NCBI GenBank assembly: GCA_947178045.1
Contig: CAMWWR010000028.1
Coordinates: 1 to 10,486, forward strand
DNA from: an uncultured Clostridia bacterium
GTDB lineage: Bacteria > Bacillota > Clostridia > Lachnospirales > Lachnospiraceae
DNA length: 10,486 nucleotides
Reading direction: 5' to 3'
Made by a program: the position numbers and the translations under genes. The notes below the pieces were generated by a model that saw only the letters and a list, made by a program, of their open reading frames with translations, was not told where the DNA came from and made no database searches. Below are positions 1 to 5,152 of this stretch, piece by piece; position 1 is the first letter of the stretch; each line of letters starts with the position of its first letter.

Positions 1-433
1 TGAGAATGGACATCGCGTAATTATAGCTGTCTCCCCCCTCAATGTGCATGATGCCGGAGATTCTCGGCGTAAAATTCGGTCCGTCCGGCTCGAATTCGCG
101 GCAGCGCAGAGACTGCTCGAAAGTGAGCTGTTTGTCCATCCCCTCGTAGATCGTGTCAGTCTGGTCGCCGTTCGTCACAATCGTCTTATTGCCGAGTACG
201 CGCACCGGCGCGTAGATGATGAGGCTCGGGTCCTCCAGCTTCGACGGGTCGAACGCCTCCGTGCGGATGCCTTCGCCGTCCTCAACAAAAACGCGGTTAC
301 GGCTGTTGGAGCTCCTTCCCATGATAAAATACGCGGCGACAGCCCTTGTTCCGTCCTCCGACCGCCCGAGCACGATCCCCCGGCCCGGATAGGCGTTGCT
401 TCTCAGTTCCTGTTCCAGTGACAACATGTTCAT
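1..433 (-). CDS. purO: IMP cyclohydrolase, PurO-type (partial, C-terminus off window)
   Basis: This gene runs off the left edge; 144 codons are visible with no stop. The product begins MNMLSLEQELRSNAYPGRGI, followed by FIMGRSSNSRNR (about residues 36-47), the acidic EDGEGIRTEAFDPSKLEDP stretch (51-69), GNKTIVTNGDQTD (81-93) and TPRISGIM (122-129). I recognise this as the IMP cyclohydrolase family first described as archaeal PurO and also found in Clostridia. The enzyme closes the ring of FAICAR to give IMP, the last step of de novo purine synthesis, in the cytoplasm. The ATG at 433 is chosen because a GCGAGGAG ribosome binding site lies just upstream. A ZTP riboswitch in the leader supports the purine assignment independently. 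In relatives the AICAR formyltransferase gene often lies next to it; if so here, it is outside the window. The assignment rests on recalled family sequence, not a search. Confidence 0.88.
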   Translation of the reverse strand, partial: MNMLSLEQELRSNAYPGRGIVLGRSEDGTRAVAAYFIMGRSSNSRNRVFVEDGEGIRTEAFDPSKLEDPSLIIYAPVRVLGNKTIVTNGDQTDTIYEGMDKQLTFEQSLRCREFEPDGPNFTPRISGIMHIEGGDSYNYAMSIL

Positions 434-516
434 TTTCTCCTCGCTTTCCGCCGCTTCCCTCGCGGCTGCCAAATCGAATTTGAAGCTGCTGCATTTTCAC
501 GCACGTTCATATCGCC

Positions 517-570
517 TGCGCGGGGCGCGGGCTGCTTCAGCAGCGAACTTCCTGTCCGCGCCCCTGCGCA
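517..570 (-). other. GC-rich hairpin in the purO leader, downstream of the riboswitch terminator
   Basis: Positions 522-530 pair perfectly with 556-564 (9 bp, nearly all G-C). After a one-base bulge at 565 the stem continues with 517-521 pairing to 566-570. Inside it, 531-535 pairs with 540-544 around a four-base loop. No T-run follows on the minus strand, so it is not a terminator. It lies about 80 nt upstream of the purO start and does not cover the ribosome binding site. Its role is unknown; it could be a processing or stability element. The rest of 434-516 shows nothing I can name. Confidence 0.55.
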
Positions 571-571
571 T

Positions 572-619
572 AACAAGAAAAACCGCCTGAGCGTCCGCAA
601 AATGCATTCGCCCAGGCGG
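572..619 (-). terminator. Intrinsic terminator of the ZTP riboswitch (expression platform)
   Basis: On the minus strand CCGCCTGGGCG (609-619) pairs along 11 bp, with one G-U, with CGCTCAGGCGG (583-593), followed by TTTTTCTTGTT (572-582). The upstream arm is the conserved 3' segment of the ZTP aptamer. Folding of the aptamer and of the terminator are therefore mutually exclusive. This is the usual ON-switch design: ligand binding holds the segment in the aptamer and lets transcription continue into purO. Confidence 0.9.
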
Positions 620-704
620 TCGGCATATCGTGCTGTATGCGCTCCCTGCAGGTAATCCTGCGCCGGCCCGGTCGACACCGCGCCGCTTTCCGCCAGTCGC
701 GCAT
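609..704 (-). promoter_or_regulatory. ZTP riboswitch aptamer (pfl motif)
   Basis: On the minus strand the P1 arm ATGCGC (699-704) runs into the conserved CGCGACTGGCGG (690-701) and pairs with GCGCAT (637-642). P2 is a perfect 5-bp hairpin (657-661 with 648-652, four-base loop), followed at once by AGGGAGCGCAT, matching the conserved GGGGAGCG segment. The conserved CCGCCTGGGC (610-619) comes next and overlaps the terminator. The spacer between GACTGGC and P2 is longer than in compact examples. ZTP riboswitches sense ZMP/ZTP, which accumulate when 10-formyl-tetrahydrofolate limits AICAR transformylation, and they activate purine and folate genes. Placement upstream of an IMP cyclohydrolase gene fits exactly. 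The class call is from recalled consensus; a covariance-model search was not possible. Confidence 0.9.
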
Positions 705-741
705 TCCGCCGCGGAACCCTGCCCGCCGCGTCACTTATACC

Positions 742-777
742 AGTATAGTACATGATATCAGAGGAAAAAGCAAGCAA
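742..777 (-). promoter_or_regulatory. Probable sigma-A promoter for the purO riboswitch transcript
   Basis: On the minus strand TTGCTT (768-773) lies 17 bp before TACTAT (745-750). An alternative -10 just downstream is TGGTATAAG (734-742), of extended type. Either would start the RNA about 25-40 nt before the aptamer, as expected for a riboswitch leader. The short gap from here to the mgtC-like stop (778-854) has no convincing terminator. Confidence 0.6.
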
Positions 778-854
778 TTTTTCCCGCGTCCGCCGGCTTT
801 TTATTTATGCCGTTCCGTGGTACTTTTCATTCATTGCTCCCTCCGATCCGTCCC

Positions 855-1532
855 TTAATTAATCTCCTCGATGTAACACACTCCCTCCGCCTCGCTCAGG
901 ATCTGCAGAAGCTGAGGATGCTCGGTGCGCTGCGCTGTTCTCAGCATAAGGAGTACCCCGATGTGCTCTTTGTCCGTTCTGGCCTTTCCCATCTCGATCT
1001 CCGAAACATGGATGCCGTTCTCCCTCGCGTAGCGCAGCAGCCTTCCGATGCAGGCAACGTCCTGCAGCTCGACAAATACGCTGAGAACGCGGTTGTTCGC
1101 GTTGACACGATTTTCAAACACATAGAGCAGCGTGTTGATCAGCATGCAAAGCGCAGTCGTCAGAATGCCGCCCATATAAAAACCTGTCCCGAGCGCCAGC
1201 CCGATGCAGGCCACAACCCACAGCCCCGCTGCGGTCGTCAGCCCCTTGATCTTCTGAAGGCCCGTCACCACGATCGTTCCTGCCCCCAGAAAGCCGATGC
1301 CGCTGATGACCTGCGCCCCCATGCGCGACGCATCCACATTCGGATACATGGCGCACATATATTGATTTGTGATCATTGCCAGCGCGGAGCCGACACAGAC
1401 AAGCATGTGCGTCCGAAAGCCCGCCGGTCTCTTCTTCTTTCCTCTCTCGATGCCGAGAAAGCCGCCGCACAGCAGCGCCAGAAGCAGACGTAGCGTCACG
1501 GACAGCAGGTTGATTTCCTTCAGCAGCTCCAT
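855..1532 (-). CDS. MgtC/SapB-family membrane protein
   Basis: The product is 225 aa, the usual size of MgtC/SapB proteins with a C-terminal extension. The hydrophobic N-terminal part has the family signatures GGFLGIERGKKKRPAGFRTH (23-42) and SGIGFLGAGTI (77-87), and several predicted membrane segments (about 10-28, 42-60, 75-92, 100-118, 120-140). The C-terminal 80 or so residues (VLSVFVELQDVACIGRLLRY onward) look like a soluble ACT-like domain. Family members are inner-membrane proteins linked to magnesium limitation and, in pathogens, to modulation of ATP synthase; the role in commensal Firmicutes is not settled. The ATG at 1532 is preferred over an in-frame ATG at 1565 because AGAGGAGAGGG lies directly before it. 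It has its own promoter and appears to be a single gene. The specific substrate or partner is unknown. Confidence 0.9.
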   Translation of the reverse strand: MELLKEINLLSVTLRLLLALLCGGFLGIERGKKKRPAGFRTHMLVCVGSALAMITNQYMCAMYPNVDASRMGAQVISGIGFLGAGTIVVTGLQKIKGLTTAAGLWVVACIGLALGTGFYMGGILTTALCMLINTLLYVFENRVNANNRVLSVFVELQDVACIGRLLRYARENGIHVSEIEMGKARTDKEHIGVLLMLRTAQRTEHPQLLQILSEAEGVCYIEEIN

Positions 1533-1583
1533 ACCCTCTCCTCTGCTTTTCGCAAAAATTTTCACCGATTGATTCCTGTATAA

Positions 1584-1612
1584 ATTATATCAGATAATTT
1601 CCCTTTCGACAA
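1584..1612 (-). promoter_or_regulatory. Sigma-A promoter of the mgtC-like gene
   Basis: On the minus strand TTGTCG (1607-1612) is 17 bp from a perfect TATAAT (1584-1589). It lies about 50 bp upstream of the preferred start codon, giving a short leader. Confidence 0.75.
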
Positions 1613-1693
1613 TCATAAAACGCCAAAGCAAGTACAAAATTGCTCCGCTCAGTGAACACACGGCAGGAGATTTTCCGACTGTCCAAATTCTCG

Positions 1694-1730
1694 TGGCAAT
1701 CCAAACGCGGAGATGGTATAATAATTATAC
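1694..1730 (+). promoter_or_regulatory. Extended -10 promoter of the DUF4317 gene, inside a palindrome
   Basis: TGG plus TATAAT (1714-1722) is an extended -10; the -35 at 17 bp spacing (TGGCAA, 1694-1699) is weak. The -10 is embedded in the perfect palindrome GTATAATAATTATAC (1716-1730), so the opposite strand also carries TATAAT. Transcription would begin near 1729, leaving a leader of about 138 nt. The rest of the divergent region 1613-1866 shows only the ribosome-binding-site hairpin noted separately. Confidence 0.65.
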
Positions 1731-1835
1731 TTGCGCTGATTCGCGTCCGACTGCCTTTCGGCACGGAAAAGCACAGAAACAGGAAACATACCGTCTACTG
1801 CCGGGACAACGATATTCGTCAGGCAACGATCGGAC

Positions 1836-1857
1836 GCCCGCCGCTGCGGGCAGGAGG
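1836..1857 (+). promoter_or_regulatory. Hairpin abutting the ribosome binding site of the DUF4317 gene
   Basis: GCCCGC (1836-1841) pairs with GCGGGC (1846-1851) around the loop CGCT. The AGGAGG ribosome binding site (1852-1857) begins at the very next base, 9 bases before the ATG. The site is strong and decides the start. The hairpin leaves it exposed but could affect ribosome access. Confidence 0.5.
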
Positions 1858-1866
1858 ATAATAGAA

Positions 1867-3228
1867 ATGAATAAGAAGGACATTTTAGAACTGAAACGCC
1901 GTCTAAAGAAAAATCACTGCACCTTCACGCGGATGTGCGGCTGCTATGTAAACGCGGAAAAGGAAATTCTGCTGACGCTCGGTGAGAACTTTCTGAATCT
2001 TGAGGAGGAGGAATTCTACAAGTATCTTGAGATTGCCGGAAAGACGCTGTCCGGCACGCCGGGGAACAATCTGCTCGAGCTGCAGTTTCCGCCGGAGGAG
2101 GAAGAATCCGGCGGAAAGCAGCAGTTCTTGATGGGCTTAAAGGAAAGCGGGCTCAAAAACAAGGCTCTGCTCGACGCTTTCTACCGTCTGATCATCGACA
2201 ACTATGATTATGCCGGGAATTATCTGATTCTTGTATTCCACGACGCCTACGACGTCATGACGCGGACAAGCGATAATTCCGCGCTCGACGAGTCCGAGGA
2301 GGTTTACGAATACCTGCTGGCCGCCGTCTGCCCCGTTACGCTCTCGAAGGCCGCGCTCGGCTATCTGGAGACCGAACATCGCATCGGCGCCCGCTTCCGC
2401 GACTGGGTGGTCGGAGCGCCGGATGCCGGCTTTGTCTTCCCGGCCTTTACCGACCGCAGCACGGACATTCATTCCGTTCTGTACTATACAAGGGATGCCA
2501 AGGCCCCTCATCCGGAATTCATGGAATCCATCCTTGGATGTCCGGTGCGTCAGACGGCAACGGAGCAGCGCAATACGTTTCAGGATATCGTGAACAGCGC
2601 CGTGCCGGAGGAGCGCAGAAGGGAGCGCGTGCTCTATGACATCCATGAAACCATCCATGATATGCTGGAGGAACGCGCGCTCTGCACGGAGCCGGAGGAG
2701 GACCCGGAACCGATCCTTCTGACGGCCGAAACCATTCAGGAGGTTCTTGCTGCAAGCAAGGTGCCGGAGGAGGTCGCCGCCCGGATTGAGCGCTCCTATG
2801 CGGAAACCTTCACCGACACGCTTCCTGTCGCGGACACGCTTGTTGACAATAAACTCCTCACCGCCGGCGCTCACCAGCGCAAGGAGGAGGAGCTCATGGT
2901 CGAGGTGCAGAGACTGAAGGACGAGCTCGCAGCCTCCAAAGAAGGCGGTAGCGCTTTTGGCGGCTCTGCAGCAGATGGAGCATCCGCCGGGCCGGACGAT
3001 TCTGCAGATTCCGGTTTATCTGGCACCGAATCGGACAGCTCCGCAAATCCGGAGTTATCCGCCGGAATGGACGGTTCCCTGGACAATGGCTGCAGTGTTG
3101 TCCTCAGGGTTGCTCCTGAAAAGCTTCCTCAAATCAGCTCCCAGGTTATCGGCGGCCAGCGCTGCATTGTCATTCCTCTTGCGGAGGACGAGCATGCAAG
3201 CGTAAATGGCGAAGAAGCCCCGTTCTGA
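1867..3228 (+). CDS. DUF4317 family protein (function unknown)
   Basis: This 453-aa soluble protein begins MNKKDILELKRRLKKNHCTF and contains TRMCGCYVNAEKE (21-33). I recognise it as DUF4317, a family common in Lachnospiraceae and related Clostridia with no established function. No signal peptide or membrane segment is visible. The middle holds acidic and aromatic stretches (for example DNYDYAGNYLILVFHDAYDV, 111-130, and VGAPDAGFVFPAFTDRSTDI, 182-201). A short coiled-coil-like segment (about 336-358) precedes a Ser/Gly/Asp/Ala low-complexity linker (about 358-408), and a small hydrophobic C-terminal segment follows (VVLRVAPEKLPQ, 411-422). The start at 1867 rather than the in-frame ATG at 1693 is set by AGGAGG nine bases upstream; the earlier stretch includes the promoter. 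The gene has its own promoter and converges on the xylanase gene. No role is inferred from context. Confidence 0.85.
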   Translation: MNKKDILELKRRLKKNHCTFTRMCGCYVNAEKEILLTLGENFLNLEEEEFYKYLEIAGKTLSGTPGNNLLELQFPPEEEESGGKQQFLMGLKESGLKNKALLDAFYRLIIDNYDYAGNYLILVFHDAYDVMTRTSDNSALDESEEVYEYLLAAVCPVTLSKAALGYLETEHRIGARFRDWVVGAPDAGFVFPAFTDRSTDIHSVLYYTRDAKAPHPEFMESILGCPVRQTATEQRNTFQDIVNSAVPEERRRERVLYDIHETIHDMLEERALCTEPEEDPEPILLTAETIQEVLAASKVPEEVAARIERSYAETFTDTLPVADTLVDNKLLTAGAHQRKEEELMVEVQRLKDELAASKEGGSAFGGSAADGASAGPDDSADSGLSGTESDSSANPELSAGMDGSLDNGCSVVLRVAPEKLPQISSQVIGGQRCIVIPLAEDEHASVNGEEAPF

Positions 3229-3290
3229 CTTTGACCGCGTTGCATATACTGTATGAGCGATTGTTTCATAAACACAGCACGGATCATGCC

Positions 3291-3397
3291 CATCGAGTAA
3301 AGGAATGCTTTTCTCCGCTACTCGATGCGCCGCCCGCATGTCGCTGCAAGCGACTATCTTCCCATGCGCGTTCACGCGCATTTGCGGGCGTGCGCAT
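3291..3397. repeat. Nested palindromic (cruciform-capable) intergenic element
   Basis: Several perfect inverted repeats are packed between two convergent genes. 3291-3299 pairs with 3319-3327 (9 bp). 3331-3338 pairs with 3383-3390 (8 bp), extended after a one-base bulge by 3325-3330 with 3392-3397 (6 bp). This last stem encloses two further hairpins, 3340-3345/3349-3354 (6 bp, loop GCA) and 3364-3370/3375-3381 (7 bp, loop TTCA). The result is a cloverleaf-like fold followed by the terminator hairpin. It contains no plausible gene. It resembles REP/BIME-type repeats or a structured RNA; which cannot be decided from one copy. Confidence 0.65.
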
Positions 3398-3434
3398 AAA
3401 AACGGCGGGACCGCATTTTCCATGCGGTCCCGCC
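3398..3434 (-). terminator. Intrinsic terminator downstream of the GH10 xylanase
   Basis: A perfect 13-bp stem (3404-3416 with 3422-3434, five-base loop) is followed on the minus strand by GTTTTTATG (T-run at 3398-3402). It starts about 43 bp after the xylanase stop. On the plus strand the downstream T content is weaker, so termination of the DUF4317 transcript here is possible but less certain. Confidence 0.85.
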
Positions 3435-3477
3435 AACTTTCTGCTCTGTTCCCTTTTTATTTCTCCCGAGTCAGCTA

Positions 3478-4755
3478 TTACTCGTCAAAGCCCGCCAGCT
3501 CCTTCATCTGCGCCGCGCCGTAAAACGCGTATTTCGGCTGGTATCTGGAATTGTACAGCAACGGACTTGCATTTTTTCTCCACGAAAGCGAATCCGCAAA
3601 GCCCCAGAAGGTGAGAGCGTCCATCTCGACCTTTTCTTCCTGAACAAGCTGCAGCAGCCCGTTGATCAGATCATAATAATACCGCCCCTGAAGTCTTAAA
3701 TTCTCCTCGGTCGCCGGCAGGGTATTCTGCCATGTCCCGAGACTTACATCCAGCTCGGTCAATTCCACCTTCAGGCCGGTCGCCCCAAGCCTTTCCACAG
3801 TCTTCAAATAGCCCTGAAGATCATCCCCCGTGTACAGATGAGCCTGCAGGCCGATGCCGTCGATCAGGAAGCGCCCGTCCTCGTCGACAAGTGTTTTTAC
3901 AAAATTGACAAGGGTGTCCGTCTTGTACTGCTCGTTATAATCATTGTAATACAAATCAATGGTTTCCGGCGCATATTTATCAGCATAGTAAAAGGCATGC
4001 CAGAGATAATCATCCCCGATGATCTCATACCAGTAATTCTGCTCCTTACGAATGCTGCCGTCCTCCATCCACGCTTCGTTCACCACATCGTACGCGTAGA
4101 ACAGATCAATATAGCCAAGCTCCGTTAGCTTCTCAAACACCTGGCGCACATAGCTTTCCATCCGTGCGAGCATGACCTCGCGCGTGACGTACGGCTGAGC
4201 CGTATCAAAATTCTCATGGAAAATCCACTTCGGCGTCTGGCTGTGCCATATAATCGTGTGACCGCGCACCGCCATATTGTTGTCCCGCGCCCAGTCAAGC
4301 ATCAGCTGTGTCATATCGTTGAATGCTACGACAAGATCGCCCGCCGCAATGCTGGCCTCCCTGTCCAGCGTGTAATCCGGCTTCATCAGATTTTCCATCG
4401 TAATGCTGTTGAACTGCGCAGTGATAATATCAATACAGTTCTTATCCCTCACCATAAAGTCGGACAGGCAGGTGCCGGCCTTCATTCCGTGTTCCTCGAA
4501 GACTTCCCGGATCGAAACGTCCACGGGCAGGTCTGCCTTCGTTGGTTCCGGCGCTTTTGTCGGATCCGGTGCCTTTGTCGGTTCAGGCGTCGGCGTCGGC
4601 TGTTCCTCTTTTGTCGGCTCCGGCGTTGTCTGCTCCACAGCCATCGTCGGTTCCCCTGCCGCCCCGGTCGGCTTATTGTCCGGTTCGTTCGTCTTCTGCC
4701 CGCAGCCCGCCGCAAGCAGCAGAACCGCCAGTAAACCCGCAATATACTTTTTCAT
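3478..4755 (-). CDS. Endo-1,4-beta-xylanase, glycoside hydrolase family 10, lipoprotein
   Basis: The 425-aa product starts with a lipoprotein signal peptide (MKKYIAGLLAVLLLAAGCGQ; predicted lipidated Cys18). A Pro/Thr/Glu/Lys linker follows (about 27-75) with repeated PEPTKAP-type units, then one GH10 catalytic domain (about 80-420). GH10 hallmarks are NSITMENLMKP (116-126), RGHTIIWHSQTPKW (164-177), YDVVNEAW with the predicted acid/base Glu227, GIGLQAHL (300-307), ELTELDVS with the predicted nucleophile Glu334, and TFWGFADSLSW (382-392). It would cut internal beta-1,4 bonds of xylan from the outer face of the membrane. No carbohydrate-binding module is present. The ATG at 4755 is preferred over 4776 because it begins the signal peptide and follows GAGGGAG. 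It appears monocistronic, with its own terminator. Confidence 0.95.
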   Translation of the reverse strand: MKKYIAGLLAVLLLAAGCGQKTNEPDNKPTGAAGEPTMAVEQTTPEPTKEEQPTPTPEPTKAPDPTKAPEPTKADLPVDVSIREVFEEHGMKAGTCLSDFMVRDKNCIDIITAQFNSITMENLMKPDYTLDREASIAAGDLVVAFNDMTQLMLDWARDNNMAVRGHTIIWHSQTPKWIFHENFDTAQPYVTREVMLARMESYVRQVFEKLTELGYIDLFYAYDVVNEAWMEDGSIRKEQNYWYEIIGDDYLWHAFYYADKYAPETIDLYYNDYNEQYKTDTLVNFVKTLVDEDGRFLIDGIGLQAHLYTGDDLQGYLKTVERLGATGLKVELTELDVSLGTWQNTLPATEENLRLQGRYYYDLINGLLQLVQEEKVEMDALTFWGFADSLSWRKNASPLLYNSRYQPKYAFYGAAQMKELAGFDE

Positions 4756-4794
4756 AGCTCCCTCACAATCTGTCATAAATGACGTATTTTCACA

Positions 4795-4857
4795 CGATTC
4801 GCTGATGAATATGTCCTCCGCACCTCCGGTGCGGTTCCTTTGCTAGGACGCGAATCG
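4795..4857. other. Bulged three-tier stem element upstream of the xylanase
   Basis: CGATTCGC (4795-4802) pairs with GCGAATCG (4850-4857), GTCCT (4813-4817) with AGGAC (4845-4849), and CCGCACC (4818-4824) with GGTGCGG (4828-4834) around the loop TCC. Together they form a 20-bp stem with two ten-base bulges on opposite strands (4803-4812 and 4835-4844). If transcription starts in the palindrome at 4862-4888, this lies in the xylanase 5' leader, ending about 40 bp before the start codon. It has no T-run and matches no riboswitch I know. Confidence 0.55.
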
Positions 4858-4861
4858 GCGC

Positions 4862-4889
4862 TGGTATAATGTCTGACGACATTATACCA
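4862..4889. promoter_or_regulatory. Perfect palindrome with facing extended -10 boxes
   Basis: GGTATAATGTC (4863-4873) and its exact reverse complement (4878-4888) flank TGAC. Read from either strand, the sequence gives TGGTATAAT, an extended -10 element (plus 4862-4870, minus 4881-4889). No good -35 is seen on either strand. It is the best candidate for the xylanase promoter (minus), giving a leader of about 120 nt, and it may also be an operator. A transcript to the right would enter 4889-5152, where I find no gene. Confidence 0.5.
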
Positions 4890-5055
4890 TGAGGACTTTC
4901 GCACTTTCTGCGTATTTGTTGCGGTTTTTCGCTTATTTCTTGTTAAGGGAACCGCTCGCTGCGATTTTTTCGCCGTACTTTTTCTGCTTTGGCAGTTCTT
5001 CTGTCAGGTTTCTCTCAGGATTCCGCCCGGTGTTCTGTCCGGCCTCATTCTCCCG

Positions 5056-5146
5056 GAACTCTGGCAGGCATTCCAACCGCCGTGCTCCTTCCGAACTCTG
5101 ACAGGCATTCCGCACGTTATACTCTTCTGAACTCTGACTGGCATTC
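5056..5146. repeat. Three short direct repeats spaced 36-37 bp
   Basis: Copies are GAACTCTGGCAGGCATTCC (5056), GAACTCTGACAGGCATTCC (5093) and GAACTCTGACTGGCATTCT (5129), each about 18-19 bp, separated by unrelated sequence of about 18 bp. They end just downstream of the helicase stop. The neighbouring stretch 4890-5055 holds T-rich sequence and weak inverted repeats but no gene or clear terminator. The function is unknown. Confidence 0.6.
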
Positions 5147-5152
5147 TGCCCG

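Noticed and set aside
430..510. Possible 26-codon leader peptide whose stop overlaps the purO start (ATGA)
   Set aside because: The ribosome binding site is weak, the composition is basic and unremarkable, and the purO start has its own strong site; coincidence is more likely.
430..777. Minus-strand open frame of 115 codons upstream of purO
   Set aside because: It runs through the promoter, the riboswitch and the terminator, so the sequence is explained by RNA structure and not coding.
778..815. GC-rich stretch followed by a T-run as a terminator of the mgtC-like gene
   Set aside because: The stem is only about 3 bp and the T-run is on the plus strand; not convincing.
807..1493. Plus-strand open frame of 228 codons over the mgtC-like gene
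   Set aside because: Antisense shadow; the minus strand encodes a clear MgtC/SapB protein with promoter and ribosome binding site.
2137..2874. Minus-strand open frame of 245 codons inside the DUF4317 gene
   Set aside because: Antisense shadow with no family resemblance.
4482..4742. Arg-rich and Ser/Val/Gly-rich frames over the xylanase linker
   Set aside because: They are alternative readings of the repetitive Pro/Thr linker codons of the lipoprotein.
5056..5146. CRISPR-like array
   Set aside because: Only three imperfect 18-19 bp repeats with about 18-bp spacers, too short for CRISPR, and no cas genes in the window.
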